Numbered from the stretch's first letter, positions 43,421 through 53,682 are shown. The stretch is DNA of 64,000 nucleotides from Verrucomicrobiota bacterium (GCA_023269675.1 JAHFSX010000018.1:1-64000), one strand, 5' to 3'. Made by a program: numbers and translations. The notes: generated from the sequence alone by a model not told the origin.

Positions 43421-46400
43421 TTAGGGGGCGACGGGACGCTCGGCCACCAGCGTGCGCGTAGAGGGGTGCGTGAAACGCCGGTTGTACTCCAGAAGCGCGG
43501 GGTACAGTTCGGGGGACGCCTCGCCGCTGGCCCGCGTGAACGCGCGGGTGATGCACACCTCGCGGCGGCCGTCGGGACGTGCGGTCACGGCGACGCGGTA
43601 GTCCAGTTTGCCGAAGCCGTTCGGCAGCACCCAGCTCCTGGATGCCGGCACCAGCGGCAGGCGCGTGTAACCCGCCGGCAAGGTGATGCGGCAGGCCAGC
43701 TCCGACGTGTCGGTGACGCCGAGGAAGAGCGGGTTCTCGCGCGTGTCGTCGCGCAGCGGGAAGATCGCCCCGGCGACGTCCGGGATCAGCAGCGTGAGGG
43801 CGTTGCCGGCAGCCACGGCGTAATTCGCGGCGGTGACCGTGTAGGTGCGGTAACCCGGATACGCCTCGGTCTCGGCGACCAGCTCGGAGGCCGCCTCGGC
43901 CGATTTGGCGACCGCGCCGACCAGTTCGAGGTGGTGGCGGCGGCGGTCCTCGGGCAGCATCTCTTTGTACTGTTTGCGGAAGGGGCCGACGGCCGTGCCG
44001 TAGAACCAGTTGGTGACCGTGATGCGGGCCGTGCCGCTCGCGTCCAGCTCGATGGACATCGAATTCTTGACGGTGTCGCGGAAAGGCAGGGCCACGGCCA
44101 CCCTCGCGATCTTCCCGCTCAGCGTGAGCGCAGGAGCGGCGTCAAGCTTGGAGACCCCGAGCTCGTCGTACTGGTCGCCCTCGTTCAGATAGTACGTGAC
44201 GCCCTGATGCCGCACCACCACCAGCGGATTGCCGTAGAAACCGAGCTGCGGCACATCCCGCAAAGGTTGGGAATATGCGGGATACTCGGTCGTGTCCGAA
44301 GAGGCGAAAACGATCTCGGCGTCGAACCCCGCGGCATCGAGCATCGCGGCCAGCAGGATTGCCCGGTCGGCGGGGTGCCCGTACTGGTCGGCCAGCGTGC
44401 GGTCAGGCGTCGAGAGGCAGCCGAGCGGCAACTCGAGGAAGGAGGGCCCCGCAGGCCGGACAGTGCGCAAGACTTCATCGCGGATGGCGAGGATGCGGGC
44501 ATGCGGGTCTTTGAGCCCCTTGACCAAAGCCTTGGCGCGCTGGCGCGCGTCCGTGTCGCCGCCGGAGACCGCCCCGATCGCGCGGCTCAGCCGGCGCGCG
44601 TGCGTCCGCCAGTCGCCGAACGACACGTAAAGGGTGGGCTTGAAGAAGTGCCAGGGCGGCAACTGCTCCTCGGAGCGAACCATGGGCTGACGGCCGGCGC
44701 GATACGTGAGCACGACCGACGCGGCGTTGGTCTCGGCGGTGCGGGTGACCGATTCGGGGTGGAACATCAGGACGGAGGGCGCGAGCGACCGCGGGTACGT
44801 CAGCCGGAAGGTTTCGCTCTGAACCGGCTCCATGCCGCCGAAGATCTCGCAGTGGCTGTAAAAGCAGGCGTTCGTCTGGGTGAAGCGCGTGGTGACCGAG
44901 ATCACGCTGCCGGTCTCCACGCCCGGCAGGTTCACCACCAGGGTTTTCGCGGCGGGATAGCGCGGCGCCGACCCTGCCCACGCGGCATCCATGATGTTGA
45001 TCTCTTTGGGCGTCACCGCGTGGACCGCGCCGCTCGCGTTCGAGACCGTGGCGGAAACCAGCTCGAAGCTCTGCCACACGGGGTTGTAGTTGAACTTCAG
45101 CTCGGCGCCCTTCTTCTTGCCCGCATACGTGAGGATGCGCTTGGTCCAGGTTTGCGTGGTGGTCCAGGCCTGCGGAGTCAAGAGGCGCGTGTCGGTTTCA
45201 CTCGCGAGCACCTCCTGGTCGGGAGCGAGGGTGTCTTTCGCCTCGAAGAGCGGGCGGTGGCGGCTGGCGGACTCGACCTCCTTCAGGATCTTCTTGAGCT
45301 CCAGGTAGTCGGAGGGCGTGAACTCGGGCGTCTTGAGCACATAGTCCAGACGGCCGGCGAGAATGCCGTTGGTCACAGCCTGGGTCATGACGAAACGCAC
45401 GCCGGCGCGGTCGACGCGCACGTCTTCGGGCAACGCATGGACCGCCCCGAGGCCGGCGGCGATATCCAACCTGACCTGCTCCTCGATGCCGCAGGTGATG
45501 CCCGTCTCCATGGTATAGCGGCGCGCTTTCAGGCCGGTCTGGCCGATGACAAAATTGACATACCCCAAGGCCGTGCCCAGCCAAGGGAGGGTGGCGAGGT
45601 CCAGCCCGTCGCCGCGCACGGGGAAGTCGGGCACGCGGCTGGTGAGCGCGACGGTCAGCGGCGTCTCGGTATCCTGAAGGTCTTCGGGCGTGATGACGCA
45701 CTCGATAACCTCCGCGCCGGAAAGCCGGCTCTTCAGCATCGACTCAAAGAACTTGCGGCGCTGCTCGGCCTTCTGCCGCAGGAAATGCCCGCGGTAGGCG
45801 TTGTCGTTGATGCCCTCGAAGGCGATTCTGGATTTGAGCAGCAACGCGCCGGTGTCATCCAGCGTGCCCTCGGTGAAGATGCGCGTGAGGTTCTTCTCGG
45901 CGGGGTAGACGTCGGAGACCAGCAGCGTCTCGCCTTCAGGCCGCGCCACCAGATAGCTGCGGTTGCAGAGATAGGCGGGGAAGAGGTCGCGGGTGTTCTC
46001 ATCCGTGGGGTCGAGGAGAATGTAACCGCCGCCCGGCTTGTCCACCGCGGTGATGGCGTGGTTGAAGAAGGGCAGCGGCACGTCGGGATCCATCTTTTCG
46101 CTGGCGTTGATCAGCACGGGGTAGGCCGGAATGCCGGCCAAGCGCAGCAGGGCGGCCAGCAGGGCGGCCTTGTCGCGGCAGACGCCATAGCGGTTGTTGA
46201 AGGTCAGGCTGACCTCATGCGGCGCGTAGCCGGGCGAGACGTCCTCGGTGGTGATGCCCATGTAGCGGATGTCCTGCGAGACGAACTTGAAGACACGGCG
46301 CAGCTTCTCCTCCCGCGAGGCGGCGCCTTCGACCAGCTTGTCCGCCATGGCCTGCATCTCCGGCGTCGTTTTCGACAGGGCGGGCTGACACAGCTCCCAG

Positions 46401-47212
46401 TACCAGCGCGACACCGCGCGCCAGTCCTCGATCGTGCTGAGCAGCAGCCGCTGGACCTGCGTGTGCAGCGGCGGCATGTCGGGCTCGGGAAACATGCGCG
46501 GCACGTTGGTCACCTTCCACGTGTGCAGCGTGCGCCCGTCCGCCTGCCGGGTCTCGGCGTAAGCCACGGTGTTGGTGACGGGCGCGCGCAGGACCTTGTG
46601 GCGGATCGGCCGCTCAGCCGGCGCGGAGATGGCGTAGTCGAGCTTGACGATCGGCGAGTCGTATTCGAAAACGGTGTAGTCGCTCCACGTGCCGGGCACG
46701 CGCGCCGTGGTGGTGATGCGGCAGGTGACCAGATGACAGAGGTCGCCGATTTCCAGACCGGGCATGGAGAAACTCAAGATCTTGTTGCTGGGGTCGTAGA
46801 TGTTCGCGCCCATCTGGCCGGGCTCGGTCATGACGCGCGAATAGGCAGCGGTATCAATGGGAATCACGCGACCGTCGGGCTTGACGATCTCCGCGCGGAA
46901 CACGAAGGAGGTGCCGTAGTGCAGGTCGAAGGCGAGCTCATGGGACGAGCCGTCGCGGCGGCCTTTCTCCGTGAGGATTTTCGAATACTCGTCATCCCAC
47001 GCGATCGAGGTGCCGTCTTTCTCAAAGACCTCCAGCACATGGTCATCCACCAGCACGCGGTCGGCGTCCGGGAAGCGCGTGTCCGTCACCGCGCGTGCGG
47101 CCGCGATCACCGTCTGCGCGTCCAGCAGGAAGCCGGGCGCCGGCTCGGCCGCTCCGCAAGCGAGTCGGGCAAGAAAAAGCAGGGGCGTCAGGGAGAGAAG
47201 GGGCTTCATCAT
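43421..47212 (-). CDS. Large exported protein: duplicated DUF3857-transglutaminase modules
   Basis: The 1263-residue protein has a signal peptide (LLSLTPLLFLARLACGAAE), then a DUF3857 domain (about 55-220) and a transglutaminase-like domain with the Cys345, His385 and ~Asp400 triad (YGVCRDKAALL, FFNHAIT, ILLDPTDE). A second, similar module begins at about residue 690. There the corresponding line reads YGHPADRAILL, with Pro947 in place of the catalytic Cys. So the first module may be an active cysteine peptidase or transglutaminase and the second a degenerate copy. A beta-rich C-terminal domain closes the protein. No partner genes are adjacent. Confidence 0.85.
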   Translation of the reverse strand: MMKPLLSLTPLLFLARLACGAAEPAPGFLLDAQTVIAAARAVTDTRFPDADRVLVDDHVLEVFEKDGTSIAWDDEYSKILTEKGRRDGSSHELAFDLHYGTSFVFRAEIVKPDGRVIPIDTAAYSRVMTEPGQMGANIYDPSNKILSFSMPGLEIGDLCHLVTCRITTTARVPGTWSDYTVFEYDSPIVKLDYAISAPAERPIRHKVLRAPVTNTVAYAETRQADGRTLHTWKVTNVPRMFPEPDMPPLHTQVQRLLLSTIEDWRAVSRWYWELCQPALSKTTPEMQAMADKLVEGAASREEKLRRVFKFVSQDIRYMGITTEDVSPGYAPHEVSLTFNNRYGVCRDKAALLAALLRLAGIPAYPVLINASEKMDPDVPLPFFNHAITAVDKPGGGYILLDPTDENTRDLFPAYLCNRSYLVARPEGETLLVSDVYPAEKNLTRIFTEGTLDDTGALLLKSRIAFEGINDNAYRGHFLRQKAEQRRKFFESMLKSRLSGAEVIECVITPEDLQDTETPLTVALTSRVPDFPVRGDGLDLATLPWLGTALGYVNFVIGQTGLKARRYTMETGITCGIEEQVRLDIAAGLGAVHALPEDVRVDRAGVRFVMTQAVTNGILAGRLDYVLKTPEFTPSDYLELKKILKEVESASRHRPLFEAKDTLAPDQEVLASETDTRLLTPQAWTTTQTWTKRILTYAGKKKGAELKFNYNPVWQSFELVSATVSNASGAVHAVTPKEINIMDAAWAGSAPRYPAAKTLVVNLPGVETGSVISVTTRFTQTNACFYSHCEIFGGMEPVQSETFRLTYPRSLAPSVLMFHPESVTRTAETNAASVVLTYRAGRQPMVRSEEQLPPWHFFKPTLYVSFGDWRTHARRLSRAIGAVSGGDTDARQRAKALVKGLKDPHARILAIRDEVLRTVRPAGPSFLELPLGCLSTPDRTLADQYGHPADRAILLAAMLDAAGFDAEIVFASSDTTEYPAYSQPLRDVPQLGFYGNPLVVVRHQGVTYYLNEGDQYDELGVSKLDAAPALTLSGKIARVAVALPFRDTVKNSMSIELDASGTARITVTNWFYGTAVGPFRKQYKEMLPEDRRRHHLELVGAVAKSAEAASELVAETEAYPGYRTYTVTAANYAVAAGNALTLLIPDVAGAIFPLRDDTRENPLFLGVTDTSELACRITLPAGYTRLPLVPASRSWVLPNGFGKLDYRVAVTARPDGRREVCITRAFTRASGEASPELYPALLEYNRRFTHPSTRTLVAERPVAP

Positions 47213-47376
47213 TTTTTAATTCCTAAGCAGTGCCGATGTCCGTGTATTAAACCAGATAACCGGGGTTCACTCCAGCCTCGATGCGGATGATCCGCAGCCG
47301 GAGACGCCGGCCGTTCGCATTCGCAATGCGGCCGCGACTGTGCTTTAATATCGCCTTTTCAACACGGGAGTTTTTC

Positions 47377-49947
47377 ATGATCCGGTTGTCCTGTCTGCTG
47401 GCCTTGCTGTCCGCCACCCTCGCCCGCGCGGCGGGCGCGTCCCCCGCTTTCATCGCCACCCATCCGCCCAAATTCTGGGAGGGCCGCGAATTTCCCGGCG
47501 CCAAAGGCTCGGTCTCGGTTTCCGAGGACCATGTGGCGCACACGCGGTTCGACTTCACCGGCGGCGGTCATTACGTCGAGACGCAGTTCGCCATCGACCC
47601 GCCGCAGGCGGTCCGCGCGATCACGTTCAGCGCCGAAAGAAGCGCCGGCTACCCGCTCACCGTGCGCGTCCGGGACGCGCAAGGCCAGACCTTCCAGAAG
47701 GCCGTCAGCCACACCGGGACGGGCTGGACGACCTTCCGCTGCGACATGAACAACTGGACCGGCAGCTGGGGCGGTGCCGAGGACGGCGTCCTGCGGCAGC
47801 CCGTCGCCGGCTTTTCGGTCCTGGTGGAGAACACGCGGCAGCCCGCCCCGGCCGGCGAGCTGTCGCTCAAAGACATCGTGCTCGACACCTATACGGACGA
47901 GGAGCGCGGCAAACTTCAGAGCCGCACGTTCCGCCTGTGCAACCGTTACACCGTCTCCGACTTCGAAAGCGGCGAGGTCAACGCGTTTGAGCACAACCGG
48001 TTCTCTTCCCATCCCGGCGGCAGCCTGGACCGGGGCGTGCTGCGCGCCGATTTCTCGAAAACCGACCGCGTCTCGATCGGGCACTCGCTGGCCATCCTCG
48101 GCGAACCCGAGGAGCTGCTCCTGACCGTCGAAGCCGACGCCGCGGCGGCCGGCGCGGAATTCGAGATCGGCATCGGCTCGCATTTCATGACCTTCACGCG
48201 CACCCTCGGCTCCCTGCGCAAGCCGCTCAAGGAGGGGCAGAAGATCTGGCAGACGTTCACGGTTCCCGCTCCGCCCGCCGAAGGCTGGCGCTGGTCGGGC
48301 GGCGCGAACGACGGCAAGGCGCGGTATCCGCTGCGACTCTCCTTCGTCAACCTGCGCAAGGGCGCCGCGCAGAAGAACGCCTTCAGCGTCCGACTGGTCT
48401 CGCTCGAGGCCAACACCCGCATCGGCCGCGCCCAGTCGCTCGCGCTGCGCACGCGCCTGCTGCCCAACGGCGGGCGCCCCGTCGCGCTCACAGGCGAGCT
48501 GCGCAACCTCGACAGCGCGGTCCACAGCGGCCCGCTCGACGTCGAGCTCAAAAACTGGGACGGCGTCGTGATCGGCACCGCCCGCACAAACCTGCCCGCG
48601 CTGCTGCCCGGCCAGACGCGCACCTTCACCCTCCCCTTGCCGGCCGTACCCTCCACGGCCGCCTTTGCGGAGACCGTCAGCACCTTCACCCCCGATGACT
48701 CCGGGACGGCGACCTCCTGGTCCTCGACGTGGACCGCCGCGCTGGCGGATGCGGGCCCGGACGACCTCCGCCCCGACCTGCCGTGGGGCATGGGGGTCTA
48801 CCTCTACCGCAACGGCTGGGACGCGGCCGGCTATGCGAACATGGAGCAGGTGGCGGGCCTCGCCCAGGCCGCGGGCGTCAAATGGTCGCGCGAAGAGTTC
48901 CAGTGGCACCGCATGGAGCCCCGGCGCGGCGCCTACGACTTCAGCTTTTACGACCGGCTCGTCGAGACCGCCAACCGGCACGGCCTCAGCGTCTACGCGC
49001 TGGTCGGCTACTGGACGCCGTGGACCAAGCCCTACGAGGAGGAGGGCTTCAAGGACTACTGCGCCTTTCTGCGCGTGCTGGTGCGGCGCTACAAGGACCG
49101 CATCCACCATTGGGAAATCTACAACGAACCCAACATCTTCTTCTGGAGCGGCCCGCGCGAGCGTTACCCCGCGCTGCTGAAGATGGCCTACGAGACGGTC
49201 AAGGCCGAGGACCCCGGCGCGCACGTGCTGGGCTGCAGCACGGCGGGCATCGACACGCCTTTCATCCAGATGTGCCTCGACGCGCAGGCGCCCTTCGACA
49301 CGCTCACCATCCATCCCTACCGCGGCGCGCTGCACGAGGAAACCTTCATGAGCGAGCTGGCCGCGACCCGCAAGCAGGTCGGAGGCCGCGAGGTGTGGAT
49401 CACCGAAATGGGCTGGCCCACCATCCCCGGCAACGCCACCGAGCGCCAACAGGCCGCCCTGCTCGCGCGCAGCTACCTGACCGCCATCGGCTCCGGCGCC
49501 AGCCACAACATCTGCTGGTACGACTTCCGCAATGACGGATGGAACCCTTATTACAACGAGGAAAACTTCGGCATCCTGTATCAGGACCTCGTCCCCAAGC
49601 CGGCCTACCGCGCGCTCGCCGCGGTCTGCCGGACCTTCCGGAGCGGCGTGCCCTCGCTGACGCGCGTCCCGCTGGGAAAGACCTCCAGCGGCCTTTATCT
49701 CTTCCGCATGGGCGCGTCCTCCGCCCTTTGGTCGGACGACTTGCGCGCGACGGTCGCGGTCAAAGCGGCCGGCACCCCCGACATCCGCAACCTCATGGGC
49801 GAACCGGTGCGCGCCGCCCGGACAGACGGGCGCTGGCTGGTCCAAACCGATGCGCTGCATCCTCTCTTTTTCCAGAACGTCGCCGTGGAAGAGGCGGCGC
49901 CTGCCGACGCCCCGGAGCCCAGCGCCCCCGGCCCGGTCGCATTCTAG
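47377..49947 (+). CDS. Secreted clan GH-A glycosidase (GH39/GH5-like) with N-terminal beta-sandwich
   Basis: The ATG at 47377 follows GGGAG and starts a signal peptide (LSCLLALLSATLARAAG). Residues ~25-480 are beta-sandwich folds, probably carbohydrate-binding. The barrel at about 485-790 carries Glu584 in WEIYNEPN (acid/base) and Glu677 in VWITEMGWP (nucleophile), the clan GH-A pair. The layout is similar to GH39 xylosidases and related families. The ending APADAPEPSAPGPVAF is unstructured. It is divergent from the transglutaminase gene and separate from the two other glycosidase clusters. Confidence 0.83.
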   Translation: MIRLSCLLALLSATLARAAGASPAFIATHPPKFWEGREFPGAKGSVSVSEDHVAHTRFDFTGGGHYVETQFAIDPPQAVRAITFSAERSAGYPLTVRVRDAQGQTFQKAVSHTGTGWTTFRCDMNNWTGSWGGAEDGVLRQPVAGFSVLVENTRQPAPAGELSLKDIVLDTYTDEERGKLQSRTFRLCNRYTVSDFESGEVNAFEHNRFSSHPGGSLDRGVLRADFSKTDRVSIGHSLAILGEPEELLLTVEADAAAAGAEFEIGIGSHFMTFTRTLGSLRKPLKEGQKIWQTFTVPAPPAEGWRWSGGANDGKARYPLRLSFVNLRKGAAQKNAFSVRLVSLEANTRIGRAQSLALRTRLLPNGGRPVALTGELRNLDSAVHSGPLDVELKNWDGVVIGTARTNLPALLPGQTRTFTLPLPAVPSTAAFAETVSTFTPDDSGTATSWSSTWTAALADAGPDDLRPDLPWGMGVYLYRNGWDAAGYANMEQVAGLAQAAGVKWSREEFQWHRMEPRRGAYDFSFYDRLVETANRHGLSVYALVGYWTPWTKPYEEEGFKDYCAFLRVLVRRYKDRIHHWEIYNEPNIFFWSGPRERYPALLKMAYETVKAEDPGAHVLGCSTAGIDTPFIQMCLDAQAPFDTLTIHPYRGALHEETFMSELAATRKQVGGREVWITEMGWPTIPGNATERQQAALLARSYLTAIGSGASHNICWYDFRNDGWNPYYNEENFGILYQDLVPKPAYRALAAVCRTFRSGVPSLTRVPLGKTSSGLYLFRMGASSALWSDDLRATVAVKAAGTPDIRNLMGEPVRAARTDGRWLVQTDALHPLFFQNVAVEEAAPADAPEPSAPGPVAF

Positions 49948-49988
49948 GGCCCTGCGGTTCTAAACTTCACCTTTTGCTTGATTCTGCC

Positions 49989-50017
49989 GTGACATACCGG
50001 CCCCAAAAAGGGATAAT
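49989..50017 (+). promoter_or_regulatory. Promoter of the TadC-FHA-PEGA operon
   Basis: GTGACA (49989-49994) and GATAAT (50012-50017) are 17 bp apart, about 50 bp before the ATG at 50068. Confidence 0.5.
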
Positions 50018-50067
50018 GCCCAATGTTCATAATCCTGTTTGGGGAGTGTGACGAGGACTGACACGCC

Positions 50068-50985
50068 ATGACCGACACGTTAAAACTGCTGACCATGCTC
50101 GCCTGGTCGGCCTGCGCCGCAGGCTTGGCTTGGTATTGCTTGCACATCGCGCGGCAGATCACCTATGTCACCTTGGCCGACGGACGGCAGCAGGAGCGCA
50201 AGCTGCCGCTCATCTTCCGGCTGCTCCTGCCGTTTGTGCCGAACTTCGACGGGCTCGTCATGCGCGAGACCTTCAAGAAGACGCGCGACACCGCCGACCG
50301 CCAGCTCGTGTCAGCCGGCTTCGAGGGGCTGCTCAACGGAAAAGAGTTCGCCGCCATCAAGCTGCTCATGCCCCTGGTCTGCGGGGCGTTCTGGTTCGCG
50401 CTCCTGAAGCTCTTCGGCTCCGCCTTTCCGAAATCCTCCCTGGCCGAGAACCTCGAAATCTCCTGGCTGTTGGGCATTGCCCTTTTCTACTACTACCCCC
50501 TGCTCTGGCTGCGCCGCGCGCTCACCTTCCGCCACAATGCCATCCAACGCGCCCTCCCCTTTGTCCTGGACCTGCTCACCCTCTCCGTCGAGGCGGGCAT
50601 GGACTTCATGAGCGCGCTCCAGCGCAACTGCGAGCGCCGCAAACTCGACCCGCTGAACGAGGAGCTCATCCGCATGACGCGCGAGATCCAGGTGGGCATC
50701 CCGCGGCGCGTGGCGCTGCGCAACATGGCGCAAAGGGTGAACCTGACGGACCTGCGTTCGGTGGCGAACGCGCTGATCCAGGCCGACGAGCTTGGCGTCA
50801 GCATCGGCGCGATCCTGCGCATCCAGTCGGACCAGATGCGCTCGCGCCGTTTCGACCGCGCCGAGAAACTGGCCAACGAGGCCCCCGTCAAGATGCTGGG
50901 GCCCCTGATGCTCTGCATCTTCCCTGCGGTTTTCATCATCCTTCTCGGCCCCATTCTCCGTCAAACCATGGAGCAACTGTTCTAA
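50068..50985 (+). CDS. TadC/GspF-type inner-membrane platform protein
   Basis: The 305-residue protein has one T2SSF domain: the cytoplasmic helical bundle with ALPFVLDLLTLSVEAGMDF and ADELGVSIGAILRIQSDQMRS, and membrane spans at about 10-28, 95-117, 130-150 and 275-298. Such proteins sit at the base of type II secretion and Tad/Flp pilus machines and work with a TadA-like ATPase. A TadB partner normally precedes TadC; none is here. It overlaps nothing but is only 3 bp from the FHA gene, so the two are co-transcribed. Confidence 0.85.
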   Translation: MTDTLKLLTMLAWSACAAGLAWYCLHIARQITYVTLADGRQQERKLPLIFRLLLPFVPNFDGLVMRETFKKTRDTADRQLVSAGFEGLLNGKEFAAIKLLMPLVCGAFWFALLKLFGSAFPKSSLAENLEISWLLGIALFYYYPLLWLRRALTFRHNAIQRALPFVLDLLTLSVEAGMDFMSALQRNCERRKLDPLNEELIRMTREIQVGIPRRVALRNMAQRVNLTDLRSVANALIQADELGVSIGAILRIQSDQMRSRRFDRAEKLANEAPVKMLGPLMLCIFPAVFIILLGPILRQTMEQLF

Positions 50986-50988
50986 CCT

Positions 50989-52320
50989 ATGAGCAACTAC
51001 CACTACACCCTCCTCATCGACGAAGGCCCGCTCAAGGGACGCCGGTATCCCGTCAGCTTCGCGGGGCTCAAGCTGGGGCGCTCCAGCCAGTGCGACATCG
51101 CGGTCAACGACCTGTTGCTCTCGCGCACCCACTGCCGCTTCGAGCTGCGCGGCGATGAGCTTTGGGTCATCGACCTCGCCAGCGCCAACCAGACCCTCAT
51201 CAACGACACGCCCGTCGACGAGGCGCGGCTGAATCCCGAGGACACCATCAAAGTCGGGCAGTCCGTCCTGCGGGTGGAGCGGACCGACATCTCCACCGCC
51301 ACGCTGGCCGCGGCCGACCTGCCGCCGGCCGGAGCTCCCGACGTGGTGATCGATCTCGGCTTCGGCAAGGACGAGCACGCCGACGCCCACGCCAAAAAGA
51401 ATTTCCTGCGGCCCGTCATCTGGACCCTCGCGTCCTTGCTGATCCTGATTGTCGGCGCCACCCTGATCCTCGACCCCGCCAGCCGCGCCAAAGACGGCGC
51501 CGCCGCCAAACCCCAGGCGATCGAGCTGGAAAAAACGCTGCTGCTCAACTACGAGAAGGTCGAGGCCACCCAGGACAACATCTTCCGCTACGAGCTGACG
51601 CTCTCCCCCGCCGGGATGCTGGCCGTCAAGATCGACGATCTCTCGGGCAAGAACCGCCACGTGCGAAAAGAGAAGCTGGTCGATCCCGGGCTGCTGGCCG
51701 AGCTGGCCCGGGACATCGAAAGCAGCGGGTTCTTCTCGCTCGACCGGACCTACACCGGGTTCGCGGCCCACCCCAACACGCTGAACGAGTGGACCCTGAC
51801 GGTCGCCATCGGCAAGAAGGCGCACACCTGCCGCGTCACCAACCGGCAGGAGCCCGACAGCTTCCGCGCCCTGCGCGAAAAGCTGGAGACCTTCAGCAAG
51901 AACGAACTCGGCATCTGGGCCATCCAGTTCTCGACCGAGAAGCTCACCGAGCTCGCGCGCAACGCGCTGGCCGTCGCCCGCAAAAAATTCGAGGAGCGCG
52001 AGGTCAAGTACGGCAACATCTTCGAAGCCATCCGCAACTACCAAGAAGCCGTCTTCTACCTCGACACCGTCAACCCGAAGCCCGATTTCTACGCCGAGAT
52101 CATCGACGGCTTCGAGGCCGCCCAGGAGGAGCTCGACAAGCGTTACAAGGAACAAAACTTCCGCGCCGACCGCGCCATCAACCTCTCCGACTGGCCGGTC
52201 GCCGCGCGCGAGCTGAAGATCCTCTGCGAAATCATCCCGGACCGGGCCGACGCCCGCCACAAAGAGGCCACACGTAAACTGATCGACGTGGAGAACCGCC
52301 TCAAGAAACACCACCGTTAA
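50989..52320 (+). CDS. FHA-domain membrane protein
   Basis: The forkhead-associated domain spans about residues 22-97, with the core residues in LKLGRSSQCDI, SRTHCRF and SANQTLINDTPVD intact, so phosphothreonine binding is likely. A single membrane span lies at about 138-160 (VIWTLASLLILIVGATLIL). A ~280-residue region follows, with charged helices and a TPR-like end. Membrane-bound FHA proteins often link Ser/Thr kinases to secretion or pilus machines. Position 3 bp after TadC and 36 bp before the PEGA gene supports such a role here. Confidence 0.87.
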   Translation: MSNYHYTLLIDEGPLKGRRYPVSFAGLKLGRSSQCDIAVNDLLLSRTHCRFELRGDELWVIDLASANQTLINDTPVDEARLNPEDTIKVGQSVLRVERTDISTATLAAADLPPAGAPDVVIDLGFGKDEHADAHAKKNFLRPVIWTLASLLILIVGATLILDPASRAKDGAAAKPQAIELEKTLLLNYEKVEATQDNIFRYELTLSPAGMLAVKIDDLSGKNRHVRKEKLVDPGLLAELARDIESSGFFSLDRTYTGFAAHPNTLNEWTLTVAIGKKAHTCRVTNRQEPDSFRALREKLETFSKNELGIWAIQFSTEKLTELARNALAVARKKFEEREVKYGNIFEAIRNYQEAVFYLDTVNPKPDFYAEIIDGFEAAQEELDKRYKEQNFRADRAINLSDWPVAARELKILCEIIPDRADARHKEATRKLIDVENRLKKHHR

Positions 52321-52356
52321 CCCGCCCAGCCCCGCGCCCCGCTAAGGTAAACCGCC

Positions 52357-53682
52357 ATGACACGTAAACGCTTTCTGTCCCTCTTCGCCGTGCTCCTCGG
52401 CCTCACCGTCCAGGCCGCCAAAGACAAAGGCCCGGCCACGCGGCTCGACGTCACCTCGCAACCGCCCGGCGCCACCGTCAGCGTGGACCATAAGGAAAAG
52501 GGCGTCACGCCGCTCTCCCTCACCGACCTCACCCCCGGGCAGCACCTGCTCCACGTCACCCGGGCGAACTACCGCGACAGCTTCGACTCCGTCGTGCTGG
52601 AGACCGGCGTCAGCCGCACCGCGGCCTTCAAGCTGGAACCGCTGACCGGCATCCTCCTGCTCACCACCACGCCCGACGGGTGCGAGGTCTCAGCGAAAGG
52701 CGTCGCGCTCGGGGTCACGCCGCTGCTCATCACCACGCTCGAGAGCGGCACCCACCGGCTCACCGTCGCGTCGCCCGGCTATCAGCCCAAAGAGGTCGAA
52801 GTGACCCTCGAAGGCCGCACGCCCCTCAAGCAGGAAGTCGCCCTCATGTCCGACTCCGGCACCATCGCCGTCACCTCCGACCCCGCCGGGGCCGAGGTGC
52901 TGGTCAACGGCATCGCGCGCGGCAAGACCCCCTGCCGCGTGGACCGCATCCCCGGCGGCTCGGTGACCCTGGAGGTCAAGGCCGAAGGCTTCCAGCCGCA
53001 CAGCCGCGACGTCGCCCTCGCCGCCGGCGAGGTGCAGACGGTCGAGGTGCAGCTCAAGCCCCTGCCCGGCACCTTGCGCGTCGTCTCCATCCCCGAGGCC
53101 GGCCGCGTCTACATCAACGACGAGTTCAAGGGCGAGTCCCCTTACGACCTCGCCAACGCCAAGCCCGGGACCTACCGCGTGCGCGTGGACAAGACCGGCT
53201 ACGAACCCGTCGCGCGCGACGTGACCCTCGAAAAAGGCGCCTCCATCACCGAGGAGTTCCGCCTGGCGAAAAACACCGGGCGGCTCGAGCTCATCACCGC
53301 GCCCGCCGGGTCCACGGTGCTCATCGACGGCAAAAAGATCGGCATCACCCTCACGCACGGCACCGACACCAGCGCCGTCTCCGATCCTTTCGCCATCGAG
53401 GAGGCGCTGGAAGGCGAACACTCGGTCGAGATTTTCCGCAAAGGCTTTGCCACGCAGAAGCGTAAGATCGAGATCAAGCGCGGCGAAACCCTCACCCTCC
53501 AATTCAAGCTCGTCCGGCAGTTCATCCCGAACTACGAGGTCACCACCACCCGCTCGTATTACAAGGGCGTGCTGGAGTTCCAGAACGAGGAAGGCATCCG
53601 CATCGAAACCGCGCCGGGCATCAGCCAGACCATCCCCATGAAGGATGTGAAGAAGCACGGCCCCCTGCAAGTGAGTGAATGA
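52357..53682 (+). CDS. PEGA-repeat protein
   Basis: A signal peptide (FLSLFAVLLGLTVQA) is followed by five PEGA domains at about residues 30-95, 96-165, 166-235, 236-305 and 306-395. Recognisable phrases are QPPGATVSV, DPAGAEVLVNG, IPEAGRVYINDE and APAGSTVLIDGK. A short conserved tail ends the protein. PEGA repeats are surface beta-sandwiches seen next to Ser/Thr kinases and S-layer proteins. The gene ends at the edge of an octamer-phased repeat region. Confidence 0.88.
   Translation: MTRKRFLSLFAVLLGLTVQAAKDKGPATRLDVTSQPPGATVSVDHKEKGVTPLSLTDLTPGQHLLHVTRANYRDSFDSVVLETGVSRTAAFKLEPLTGILLLTTTPDGCEVSAKGVALGVTPLLITTLESGTHRLTVASPGYQPKEVEVTLEGRTPLKQEVALMSDSGTIAVTSDPAGAEVLVNGIARGKTPCRVDRIPGGSVTLEVKAEGFQPHSRDVALAAGEVQTVEVQLKPLPGTLRVVSIPEAGRVYINDEFKGESPYDLANAKPGTYRVRVDKTGYEPVARDVTLEKGASITEEFRLAKNTGRLELITAPAGSTVLIDGKKIGITLTHGTDTSAVSDPFAIEEALEGEHSVEIFRKGFATQKRKIEIKRGETLTLQFKLVRQFIPNYEVTTTRSYYKGVLEFQNEEGIRIETAPGISQTIPMKDVKKHGPLQVSE

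Noticed and set aside
43280..47290. 1336-residue plus-strand open frame over 43.3-47.3 kb
   Set aside because: It is antisense to the DUF3857-transglutaminase gene, which has clear motifs, a signal peptide and a plausible start.
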